Origin: Deltaproteobacteria bacterium tcs-42
GTDB taxonomy: Bacteria > Desulfobacterota > Desulfuromonadia > Desulfuromonadales > Geopsychrobacteraceae
Direction: 5' to 3'
Assembly (NCBI GenBank): GCA_002049545.1
Contig: LLYT01000010.1
Location: forward strand, 1-45,151
Length of the DNA stretch: 45,151 bases
Position numbers and translations under genes: made by a program. The notes under the pieces were generated by a model that did not search any database, had not been told where the DNA came from, and saw nothing but the letters and a program-made list of their open reading frames with translations. This document shows, piece by piece, positions 35,133-41,783 of the stretch; position 1 is the first letter of the stretch; each line of letters opens with the position of its first letter.

Positions 35133-37151
35133 TTAAACAAGCTGGCGCGGAATCGATTCATCCCACGACTTGCTGAAAACACGGATATCCCCCTCATAGG
35201 CATCGAGCATTGCCCGGATAACAAAGTGGGTGCGCGTCGAGGTCAGGGTGGTTTTGGTTTTGGTATAGATGCTCCAGTCGTTACGTTTAAAGTGGCGCTC
35301 ATGGACAGCTTCTGCACGAACGGTGCCGTAGCGGTCATTGCAGTAGCTGAAGTGCTCACTGACATCCCGACCAATGGTCAGATTGAGATCGTGGAGAAGA
35401 ATGCGCGCATCATTGCTGATGACATTCAGAGCGACATGATTGTTTGCCAGGTTGTGACTCACCGTCCAGTGGCGTTCCGCCGGTTTTAGCAGGGTTGACG
35501 GCGGAGGTGGATCAGCGACGCCGATGCCCAGCTGGCGCAATTGTGTATCTTCGGGCCGGGGTTTCCGCTCTGGCAGAATCAGCTTACAACCCGCAGTATA
35601 GAGGGTTAACCGCGCCGGTTCCGGAGCCGGCCATGCCAGCGGCCAGTAGGAGCTGGAGATCGCCAGGCGGATGCGGTTCCCGGCCGGGAATCGCTGCGCG
35701 ATATCGTTAAGGCGCACTTTGACCCGGTAGCGTTGCCCCGGCACCAACTCTTGGGGTGCATCGTGGCCATCGCGATGGGTCAGGTTCAATACCCCGAAAG
35801 TAACCCGCGTGGCGCGATCATTGGGGGCGATGTCGGTCAGGCGGACCGCCACCATGGCAATCGGCTTGTCGGCGCTGATATCGAGCTCAACCTCGACGCC
35901 ACCCAGAATCTCAATATCCTCTTCCAGTGGTGCGGTATCAAAGACCAGGGCGCCACCATCCTCCTCGCGTTGATCCCAGGGAAGATCGGTTGACTCGGCG
36001 TAGGAGCACCACTTGCCGGCAAACAGACCGACACTTAAGGGGCTTTGAATGGTAAGCTCCGTGGGCATTGCCACGGCCTTGTCAACATCGACCAACATCC
36101 CGGAAGTTAAATCGAATATTCTGTTTTTTATGGTTGCCGCCGGCCAGCAATCTTCACCCACCCAGCGTCCGGGGTGATTGGTTGTCAGTGGATTGGATGA
36201 ATTCTGCATCCAGGCACGTAATTTTGGCTCTTCAGTCACACCGGTATCGATCCCCTTGAGCCACTTATCCAACCAGCGGACACATTCATCCAGAAAATTA
36301 ATTGTCGGCCCGGGGCCCATATGGGGATATTTATGTCCCCAGGGGCCGACCAACCCTTTACAGGGAGCCTGCAGGTTCTCCAGCAGACGGAACACGGTAT
36401 TGGTATAACCATCAGCCCAGCCACTGACTGCCAGCACCGGCACTTTGATAGCGCTGTAATCCTCGCACACCGAACCGTGTTTCCAGAAATCGTCATGATG
36501 CTGATGTTCCAGCCAGTTTTTCAACCAGAGGCCACTTCCCTCCAGCCGCTCGAGCCACATTTCACGCCACTTTTCACCGACAATTTCGGGGTCGGGTGGG
36601 CACGAATTGAAACCGAACATGGTTGATGCCCAGGAGAGGTTGTCGGTCAGCAGGCAGCCCCCCATATAGTGAACATCATCGGTATAGCGGCTGTCAGAAG
36701 AGCAAACCGAGATGACTGCTCCCAGCTCCGGCGGCTGTAGCGCCGCCAACTGCAGACCATTAAATCCGCCCCAGGAGAGACCGAACATTCCCACCTTGCC
36801 GGTGCACCACGGCTGTGCTGCGATCCACCTCAGCACATCAAGGCCGTCATCGAGCTCCTGCTGCAGATATTCATCGCGAAGGATCCCCTCCGAGTCACCG
36901 CTGCCGCGCAGATCGACCCGCACACCAGCGTACCCGTTACGCGCAAAATAGCCGTAATTCTGAGTGTCCCGGCCAAGCTTATGGTCGCGCTGGCGATAAG
37001 GGATATATTCAAGAATCGCCGGCACCGGATTTTGCTCGGCATCTGCTGGCAGCCAAATGCGCGCCGCAAGCCTGGTTCCATCGGCCAACGGGATCCACAC
37101 ATCTTCCAAGACCTCTGGATCCCGATCTATTTGCTTCTGTTGGGTCGACAT
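35133..37151 (-). CDS. CocE/NonD family hydrolase (S15-like)
   Basis: The 672-residue protein matches the X-Pro dipeptidyl-peptidase/cocaine esterase family: an N-terminal alpha/beta-hydrolase domain with YIPYRQRD, RVDLRGSGDSEG, the nucleophile Ser126 in GLSWGGFNG, an Asp in VSGWADGYTNT and a His in GPWGHKYPHMGPG, then a C-terminal jelly-roll domain (from about residue 330). Members cleave esters or amides of acyl groups or prolyl peptides. No signal peptide is seen, so it should act in the cytoplasm. I start at 37151 (MSTQQKQIDR) with GGAGG upstream; the frame continues to 37205 without reason. It is the first gene of a two-gene operon with the ATP-grasp gene. Confidence 0.87.
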   Translation of the reverse strand: MSTQQKQIDRDPEVLEDVWIPLADGTRLAARIWLPADAEQNPVPAILEYIPYRQRDHKLGRDTQNYGYFARNGYAGVRVDLRGSGDSEGILRDEYLQQELDDGLDVLRWIAAQPWCTGKVGMFGLSWGGFNGLQLAALQPPELGAVISVCSSDSRYTDDVHYMGGCLLTDNLSWASTMFGFNSCPPDPEIVGEKWREMWLERLEGSGLWLKNWLEHQHHDDFWKHGSVCEDYSAIKVPVLAVSGWADGYTNTVFRLLENLQAPCKGLVGPWGHKYPHMGPGPTINFLDECVRWLDKWLKGIDTGVTEEPKLRAWMQNSSNPLTTNHPGRWVGEDCWPAATIKNRIFDLTSGMLVDVDKAVAMPTELTIQSPLSVGLFAGKWCSYAESTDLPWDQREEDGGALVFDTAPLEEDIEILGGVEVELDISADKPIAMVAVRLTDIAPNDRATRVTFGVLNLTHRDGHDAPQELVPGQRYRVKVRLNDIAQRFPAGNRIRLAISSSYWPLAWPAPEPARLTLYTAGCKLILPERKPRPEDTQLRQLGIGVADPPPPSTLLKPAERHWTVSHNLANNHVALNVISNDARILLHDLNLTIGRDVSEHFSYCNDRYGTVRAEAVHERHFKRNDWSIYTKTKTTLTSTRTHFVIRAMLDAYEGDIRVFSKSWDESIPRQLV

Positions 37152-37212
37152 AATATGGTACCTCCAAATATTCATTTTACTAACATAAGGCTTAAGGAAC
37201 TTCAATGCGCCT

Positions 37213-37253
37213 TACAGAACCGGATTGTGGATTTTCCACAATCCGGTTCTGTA
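37213..37253. repeat. Perfect 19-bp hairpin upstream of the hydrolase gene
   Basis: Bases 37213-37231 (TACAGAACCGGATTGTGGA) and 37235-37253 are exact complements around a three-base loop TTT. It lies 62 bases upstream of the hydrolase start, without a T-run on either strand. It could be an attenuator-like structure, an operator or a mobile repeat of the REP type. Confidence 0.85.
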
Positions 37254-37603
37254 GACTGACTCACTGCACATGTGACGTGTAAAAACTATTTGCTATCTTC
37301 GCGGATAGTGTTGCAGAATGGATGCATACTTCTCCCAGTTCATCTTCCCCCATCTGACTGCTTAAATTCAACCATTTCCGTACTATTTTGATGACAAACT
37401 GATATTACCGTTTGATACCGTCAAAATTTTCACTTACTGCGCAATTCAGTGACGCTAATTGGAGTCGTAGCTGGTTGTAGTTGAAATTTTTTTGGTTATT
37501 TATCTGGATTATTAGAGAATTTCAGGTTTTTGTCAGATTTCGTGATTAGAATGACAACTGCTTGACTTTATTTTCTATTTTATACCACAGGTAGGGAACT
37601 CTA
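37254..37603. other. Divergent intergenic region
   Basis: These 350 bases separate the minus-strand hydrolase operon from the plus-strand receiver gene. They are AT-rich and contain no plausible ORF or clear hairpin. The receiver promoter may include TTGACT near 37563, but no good -10 partner is seen. Confidence 0.4.
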
Positions 37604-37990
37604 ATGGAAAGAAAAGTACTGGTGATTGATGATGACGTCGGTTGTCTCGATGTTGCGGAAGAATACTTTTTGGATAAGGGCTTCTCTGTGACAGCCTCCC
37701 TCAGTGCCATCTGCCCAATGATAGAGCAGGGGGCAGCGACTTGTCCGCAACGCACTCCCGAATATGACATCATTTTTTCCGATAATAATATGCCTGGAAT
37801 GAGAGGATTGGAACTTTTCGAGTATCAGAGACAGAGAGGATGCAAGCTTCCACCCCATCGCAAAGCTCTGATTTCTGGTGACTTGTCAGGGGATGATCAG
37901 AAGTTAGCAAAGGGGATGGGCTATCAAGTATTTCACAAACCCACTTCGCTTGATTCTATTGACCTCTGGGTTGATGAAGTTATGGACTAG
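37604..37990 (+). CDS. Stand-alone response regulator receiver domain
   Basis: The 128-residue protein is a single receiver domain. It has the acidic pocket Asp9-Asp11 in VLVIDDD, phosphoacceptor Asp60 in DIIFSDNNMPGMRG, switch residue Ser91 in KALISGD and Lys112 in VFHKPTS. No output domain and no neighbouring histidine kinase are present, so it must act by protein contact. A loop between strand 2 and the phosphorylation site (SAICPMIEQGAATCPQRT) is longer than usual and has two cysteines. AGGGAA precedes the ATG. Confidence 0.88.
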   Translation: MERKVLVIDDDVGCLDVAEEYFLDKGFSVTASLSAICPMIEQGAATCPQRTPEYDIIFSDNNMPGMRGLELFEYQRQRGCKLPPHRKALISGDLSGDDQKLAKGMGYQVFHKPTSLDSIDLWVDEVMD

Positions 37991-38061
37991 TGTCGTGTCA
38001 CCCATGAAGTGTCGGTACTTGCTTGATCTTTCTCACGGCAGATTCAAACTACCACCAAACC

Positions 38062-38096
38062 AAAAAGAGCCATTCCAACGAGGGATGGCTCTTTTT
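38062..38096 (+). terminator. Bidirectional-looking terminator after the receiver gene
   Basis: AAAAAGAGCCATTCC (38062-38076) pairs with GGGATGGCTCTTTTT (38082-38096) with one G-U pair and a five-base loop. The stem carries A- and T-runs on both sides, so it could work on either strand. Confidence 0.9.
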
Positions 38097-38100
38097 ACTG

Positions 38101-38153
38101 TAAAAAAATGTAAGCGGCCCCAGAGCAACGGAGGGGGGTGCTGCTCCGGGGCC
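38101..38153 (-). terminator. G-rich-loop hairpin, terminator-like on the minus strand
   Basis: GGCCCCAGAGCA (38116-38127) pairs with TGCTCCGGGGCC (38142-38153) with one mismatch. The plus-strand loop is ACGGAGGGGGGTGC. Read on the minus strand the stem is followed at short distance by seven T (38102-38108). The loop motif GGAGGGGGG is shared with 6706-6751. No minus-strand protein gene ends here, so it may end a small RNA or be an independent element. Confidence 0.55.
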
Positions 38154-38393
38154 TTGAAAAGCCTTTGCAGGCTCCCCATAGTTCAATCATAAAACTCTTA
38201 TGACCGACTGTCAACTGGTGCCGAGAAATAAATTGTCAGCAAAAAAAAGCTGAAAATCATTCTTGAAATGATCGAAATCGTATGTAAAGCTCAACAGGTC
38301 TGAGATATCAGGTTTTTATCTCTGTCTAATCCTCTTTTATCAACCTGTGTATGTCGCGGTTTAACGTTGATATCGGGCAACCTGGAGTTATTG
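38154..38393 (+). other. Intergenic region before the small membrane protein gene
   Basis: About 240 bases with only a short GAGATA/TATCTC hairpin near 38302-38322. A minus-strand frame from 38188 (MIELWGACKGFS...) crosses the G-rich hairpin but has no ribosome-binding site. I see no supported gene. Confidence 0.4.
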
Positions 38394-38594
38394 ATGAGCC
38401 CTGAATACGTTTATACTATTGGTATTGCTGTTGCGGTTGTTTTGGCTCTGCTCTGGTCATTTGTTCTGGATAAACAGAAACCGCCGAGCGTAAAAGAATT
38501 TATCGCTAAATTGATTGCCAGGGCATTATTTTTTATTGCCTTGTTTGCAATTTTCATGGGGTTTCTTTCGCTGGCTTTTGATTTGTTTCGCTGA
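38394..38594 (+). CDS. Small two-helix membrane protein, hypothetical
   Basis: A 66-residue protein with two hydrophobic segments (YTIGIAVAVVLALLWSFVL and ALFFIALFAIFMGFLSLAF) joined by a basic KQKPPSVKEFIAKLIAR stretch. I do not recognise a family. GGAG at 38384-38387 is six bases before ATG 38394; the frame is open to 38367 but with a poorer start. A hairpin follows at 38640-38667. Confidence 0.65.
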   Translation: MSPEYVYTIGIAVAVVLALLWSFVLDKQKPPSVKEFIAKLIARALFFIALFAIFMGFLSLAFDLFR

Positions 38595-38639
38595 TTCTCT
38601 GCACATTGTCGAGAGTTGAGTTGGTGTGAATAACAGTGA

Positions 38640-38667
38640 AAGGCTCGCCAGTTATTGCGCGAGCCTT
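38640..38667. terminator. Hairpin shared by two opposite transcripts
   Basis: AAGGCTCGC (38640-38648) and GCGAGCCTT (38659-38667) form a perfect 9-bp stem with a ten-base loop. It lies after the small membrane protein on the plus strand and at the expected end of the minus-strand small transcript. T-runs are short on both strands. Confidence 0.6.
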
Positions 38668-38788
38668 CTGTCTTGTGTTTGAAACTCCCTGTTCACGGGA
38701 TTATCCGGAACCTTGCAGTGCCGGATTCATGGAAAACCTCCTCAACTGCGCTGTTTCGTCTTCGATAGGCATTCCTCCTTTCCTGCTG
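38640..38788 (-). ncRNA. Candidate small RNA or mini-ORF transcript
   Basis: A good minus-strand promoter, TTGAAT (38822-38817) and TATAAT (38800-38795) with 16-bp spacing, predicts a start near 38788. The roughly 150-base transcript would contain AAAGGAGGA (38780-38773) and GAGGAGG (38743-38737) and end at the hairpin 38640-38667. The second Shine-Dalgarno has ideal spacing to ATG 38730 for a nine-residue peptide (MNPALQGSG, stop at 38701). The first could serve a 23-residue frame in phase (start 38772), though its spacing is too short. It may be a GGA-rich regulatory RNA or a leader-peptide type gene. Confidence 0.4.
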
Positions 38789-38794
38789 AGATTA

Positions 38795-38822
38795 ATTATA
38801 GCGCTGTTTTGAATTTATTCAA
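38795..38822 (-). promoter_or_regulatory. Sigma-70 type promoter on the minus strand
   Basis: TTGAAT (38822-38817) and a consensus TATAAT (38800-38795), 16 bp apart, point leftwards into a region without an annotated protein. The strength of the -10 element makes chance less likely. Confidence 0.5.
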
Positions 38823-38874
38823 CCGGGAGCTCCAACACGGTTATCCCCCAGCGTGAGAATAGATTGGTCCTTAT

Positions 38875-39063
38875 ATGAAAAAGCGTTTTTTAAAGATTGT
38901 GATAACCACTTTGGCTGGTGCTTTGTTGGGTTCATTACTCGGATACCTCGGGCAATGTGCCGGCAGTACCTGAGGTGCAACCTCCAGTCCCTGGTCAGGG
39001 ACACTTTTTGGAATGGTGGTTGGTTTTATTTTAGGGTGTTTGCCTGGAGAAAAAACCAAGTAA
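38875..39063 (+). CDS. Selenocysteine-containing small membrane protein, DUF6132-like
   Basis: The frame starts at ATG 38875 (MKKRFLKIVITTLAGALLGS), has an in-frame TGA at 38971-38973 and continues to TAA at 39061, giving 62 residues with Sec at position 33. The context GQCAGST-U-GATSSPWSG matches, from my knowledge of the family, the GCxxGTCPITSNPWxS core of DUF6132-like proteins, with Sec in place of the second conserved Cys. The spacing C-x4-U equals C-x4-C, and T-S-x-P is kept. Two membrane segments flank the core (VITTLAGALLGSLLGYLG and LFGMVVGFILGCL). A hairpin fitting a bacterial SECIS follows the TGA. The ribosome-binding site is weak. Standard callers would miss or truncate it. The alternative is a nonsense-mutated pseudogene. 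Confidence 0.8.
38971..39002 (+). promoter_or_regulatory. Bacterial SECIS hairpin
   Basis: Nineteen bases after the UGA codon, GTCCCT (38987-38992) and AGGGAC (38997-39002) form a perfect 6-bp stem with the tetraloop GGTC. From memory the E. coli fdhF SECIS has the same GGUC apical loop at nearly the same distance, and its loop G and U contact SelB. A stem placed like this within coding sequence supports Sec insertion. Confidence 0.75.
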
Positions 39064-39170
39064 CGGGTTATTCTTCTACAAACGCCTCGTCATTCGCAGA
39101 AAATCTGGTAATCTTGCAGGTAAGCGATGCATAACACTTTTCTTCTTCCAAAAAGATAAGGAGCGCAGCC

Positions 39171-39671
39171 ATGACAGAGAATAACCAGGACAAAAATCAG
39201 CAGGAAGAGGTCAGCTTGTATGAAAAAATTATTTCACGTACTGAGGAACTGCTCGGAGACCGGCGTAAAAGTCTGGATGAAGCATTAAAACGGGCCGGGG
39301 AAGAATTTACATCTGCTGGCCATTTTACTCGGGAACAGGCTGAAAAGGTTTCATCTTTTATCAAGCGCGATATTCAGCATACTGTCGATAATGCCGAAAA
39401 GGGCAGGGAAACTGTCAAACAGGCGGTTGCCCCTAAAAGGGTTGTTGTTGGTGCCCACAGTTTTTTTTCTAAAATTCTCTCGAATACTGCTGAAACATTA
39501 AGTGGTTGGGCTACTAAAACTGAGCAACATCTTGAGTTTAAAACAGGTGAAGTGACGAGCCCAGGATCCTTGACCTGTAAAAACTGCGGAGAAGTTATCC
39601 ATTTGAAAAGTACTGCGAAGATTCCCCCGTGTCCAAAATGCCATCAATCTGTTTATCGTAAATCTTATTGA
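39171..39671 (+). CDS. Zinc-ribbon protein, YbeL/DUF1451-like
   Basis: The 166-residue protein has a charged helical N-terminal half (about 1-80) and a C-terminal zinc ribbon: TCKNCGE near 134-140 and PPCPKCHQ near 152-159. This architecture, with the GxLxCxxCG entry to the ribbon, resembles E. coli YbeL (DUF1451), whose function is unknown. AAGGAG lies before ATG 39171. Confidence 0.75.
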   Translation: MTENNQDKNQQEEVSLYEKIISRTEELLGDRRKSLDEALKRAGEEFTSAGHFTREQAEKVSSFIKRDIQHTVDNAEKGRETVKQAVAPKRVVVGAHSFFSKILSNTAETLSGWATKTEQHLEFKTGEVTSPGSLTCKNCGEVIHLKSTAKIPPCPKCHQSVYRKSY

Positions 39672-39784
39672 TTCATAGTGGAGCTTCGTTGTAACTTTTC
39701 GCATCAATGCCTCTTGTCTAAAGATGCAGTTTTCTATATATTTCCAGATTCTGCAGCTAAAAAAATTAAATGGGAGTGTTTTGT

Positions 39785-39997
39785 ATGGGGTTTTTGAGTC
39801 GTTTTTTTACGCAAGAAGAAAAAGAAGTTCAGGGTCAAGCTCCACCTGATGTATTGCCGCTGAGGAATGATCTTTGCTGGTGTGATAGTGGTTTGAAATA
39901 TAAGAAGTGTCACCTCGAACAGGATCAGGTTTACCTGAAAAAAAAGCGGCTGAAAGAGTTTGCGGCCAAGAAGGCGTGCAGCCCGGTTTTTGGCTGA
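39785..39997 (+). CDS. SEC-C motif small protein
   Basis: A 70-residue protein with a zinc-binding SEC-C motif, LRNDLCWCDSGLKYKKCHL (C-x-C-x8-C-H), like the SecA C-terminal tail. A basic C-terminal helix KKKRLKEFAAKK follows. Such motifs bind zinc and often SecB or ribosomes, but no partner is implied here. I prefer ATG 39785 (MGFLSRFF) with GGGAG upstream; ATG 39770 is five codons earlier in frame. Confidence 0.75.
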   Translation: MGFLSRFFTQEEKEVQGQAPPDVLPLRNDLCWCDSGLKYKKCHLEQDQVYLKKKRLKEFAAKKACSPVFG

Positions 39998-40010
39998 GCT
40001 CCCAGGCGCT

Positions 40011-40029
40011 GAAACCCGGTTCGGGTTTC
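40011..40029. terminator. Short hairpin after the SEC-C gene
   Basis: GAAACCCG (40011-40018) and CGGGTTTC (40022-40029) form a perfect 8-bp stem with a three-base loop, 14 bases after the stop codon. No T-run follows. Confidence 0.5.
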
Positions 40030-40065
40030 CATATAAATATTCAGTATTTCTAAATTTTTTTACCG

Positions 40066-40099
40066 GGGGCGAATCCGAATTTGCCCCTACACTTTTTTT
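40066..40099 (+). terminator. Rho-independent terminator before the CaCA gene
   Basis: GGGGCGAAT (40066-40074) pairs with ATTTGCCCC (40079-40087) with one G-U pair and a four-base loop, followed by TACAC and seven T (40093-40099). It would end the small-gene transcript, or act as an attenuator just 28 bases before the next start. Confidence 0.8.
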
Positions 40100-40127
40100 A
40101 TCCCCCCAAAATTAATACAGGGTCCCT

Positions 40128-41108
40128 ATGTCAATGATACTACCTGCAGTTGCTCTTATCGGCGGGTTAATTCTGCTGGTCTGGAGTGCAGATCGCTTTG
40201 TTGACGGGGCCGCTGTGACTGCCCGGTATGCCGGAATGCCGCATTTGCTGATTGGGATGGTGGTGATCGGTTTTGGCACATCCGCTCCAGAGATGGTTAT
40301 TTCTGCCATTTCTGCCTTGCAAGGTAATCCTGGTCTGGCTCTTGGGAATGCCTATGGCTCAAATATATCCAACATCGCTCTGATTCTTGGAGTGACTGCA
40401 TTGATCTCCCCTGTAACGCTGAAATCGAGTGTCCTGCGCAGGGAATTACCGGTTTTGCTTGCGGTGACATTTCTCGGAGCCGCTCTTTTGCTTGACCTTC
40501 ATCTCAGCCGAATTGATGCCTGGATCTTACTAAGCGTTTTTTCCATGATTATGGGTTGGTCGATCTGGCTTGCCTTACGGCAACGGCGTGACACCCTGGC
40601 CGTTGATGTCGACGTTATGTTGGAAGAGAATCCAATGTCGTTACAAACTGCTCTTATGTGGCTGTTGGTTGGCATGATTCTGTTGGTTGTCAGCTCGCGG
40701 ATTCTTGTCTGGGGGGCGGTTGAAATTGCCCGGGGGTTTGGTGTCAGTGATCTGATTATCGGTTTAACAGTGGTTGCTATTGGAACCTCTTTACCTGAAT
40801 TAGCTTCTACATTGGCGGCAGTCCGGAAGGGCGAGCATGATTTGGCTATCGGAAACGTTATCGGTTCTAATTTCTTCAATACATTAGCAGTGGTGGGGAT
40901 TGCCGGAGCGATACACCCGCTGGATGTTGGCGCGGAAATTTTGTATCGCGATTGTTTGCTGATGGGGATTTTGACCGTGGCGTTGTTTCTGGTGCGCGTT
41001 GGTGGCAATGGCAAAAAACAAATTTCTCGCGTTGAAGGCCTCCTCTTATTGACTATCTACCTTGGGTATTCTGGCTATCTGATTTTTAAAGTTCTTGGAT
41101 TTGTTTAG
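40128..41108 (+). CDS. CaCA-family sodium/calcium exchanger (YrbG-like)
   Basis: The 326-residue membrane protein has two inverted halves, each with the alpha-repeat of the calcium/cation antiporter superfamily: VIGFGTSAPEMVISAISAL and GNAYGSNISNIALILG in the first, VAIGTSLPELASTLAAV and GNVIGSNFFNTLAVVG in the second. The paired acidic residues in SAPE and SLPE bind the cations. About ten membrane helices are expected, and the length is normal for bacterial YrbG-type exchangers. The start ATG follows AGGG at short distance. Confidence 0.92.
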   Translation: MSMILPAVALIGGLILLVWSADRFVDGAAVTARYAGMPHLLIGMVVIGFGTSAPEMVISAISALQGNPGLALGNAYGSNISNIALILGVTALISPVTLKSSVLRRELPVLLAVTFLGAALLLDLHLSRIDAWILLSVFSMIMGWSIWLALRQRRDTLAVDVDVMLEENPMSLQTALMWLLVGMILLVVSSRILVWGAVEIARGFGVSDLIIGLTVVAIGTSLPELASTLAAVRKGEHDLAIGNVIGSNFFNTLAVVGIAGAIHPLDVGAEILYRDCLLMGILTVALFLVRVGGNGKKQISRVEGLLLLTIYLGYSGYLIFKVLGFV

Positions 41109-41253
41109 TTGTAAAGGAGATTGTGACGTCTCTATTGCTAATGATTTCGTTTGTTCAATCTGTTTTATTACGACCTGTTGACCTCTATCCCCCCATCTGT
41201 CCGTAGTTGTTTTAAATCTATTTAAGTCTTATCAAAAATACTGACGAGCTGGG

Positions 41254-41284
41254 TTGACATTTGGCCTGCGGTGAATGTTATTCT
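41254..41284 (+). promoter_or_regulatory. Promoter of the Lrp/AsnC gene, probably leaderless
   Basis: TTGACA (41254-41259) and TTATTC (41278-41283), or TATTCT one base later, are 18-19 bp apart. The predicted transcription start, six to seven bases downstream, falls at the ATG (41291). No Shine-Dalgarno is visible, which fits a leaderless mRNA. Confidence 0.55.
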
Positions 41285-41290
41285 TTGATC

Positions 41291-41767
41291 ATGGATATTA
41301 AAAGAATAATAGACGATATAGACTATCAGATACTGGACATCCTTCAGGAAAAAGCGCGTATTCCAAATGCTGAAGTTTCCCGGCAGGTTGGGATGGCACC
41401 TTCTGCGGTTTTGGAACGGATTCGTAAGCTTGAGGATCGTGCCATAATAGAAGGCTATGAGGTGCGTTTGAATCCTCAACCTTTCAATCAGGGGTTGATG
41501 GCATTTGTCCAGGTGACAGTCCAATCAACCTGTCATGCTGATCTGGAGACCGCGTTATCAACCGTTACCGGCGTTCAGGATGTCCATCAGGTTGCAGGGA
41601 CAGATGGTTATCTGCTCAAGTTGCGGGTCGCCGATAACGCTGAGCTGGGAAGGGTTCTCGCTGATGAAATCTGTCCTCTCGACGGGGTGCAGCAGACGCA
41701 AACCAGTATCGTTCTGAATACAATCAAAGAGACCAGAAAAATAGATTTAAACCGCTTGTCATCATAA
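41291..41767 (+). CDS. Lrp/AsnC family transcriptional regulator
   Basis: The 158-residue protein has an N-terminal helix-turn-helix (DYQILDILQEKARIPNAEVS, then RQVGMAPSAVLERIRKLE, EGYEVRLN) and a C-terminal RAM effector domain (AFVQVTVQS, VHQVAGTDGYLLKLRV), as in Lrp and AsnC. These regulators sense amino acids as dimers or octamers. lysA starts 16 bases downstream, so control of lysine or diaminopimelate metabolism and autoregulation are likely. ATG 41291 is chosen because upstream TTG 41261 would lie inside the predicted promoter. Confidence 0.9.
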   Translation: MDIKRIIDDIDYQILDILQEKARIPNAEVSRQVGMAPSAVLERIRKLEDRAIIEGYEVRLNPQPFNQGLMAFVQVTVQSTCHADLETALSTVTGVQDVHQVAGTDGYLLKLRVADNAELGRVLADEICPLDGVQQTQTSIVLNTIKETRKIDLNRLSS

Positions 41768-41783
41768 TTCAAGGAGTTAGCTC

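Noticed and set aside
38101-38188. Minus-strand leader-peptide frame MIELWGACKGFS... crossing the G-rich hairpin
   Set aside because: No ribosome-binding site or promoter is visible, and there is no downstream biosynthetic gene on that strand to regulate.
38853-39134. 93-codon plus-strand frame overlapping the selenoprotein in another phase
   Set aside because: It has no membrane or domain logic, and the overlapping frame with TGA read as Sec matches a known family core.
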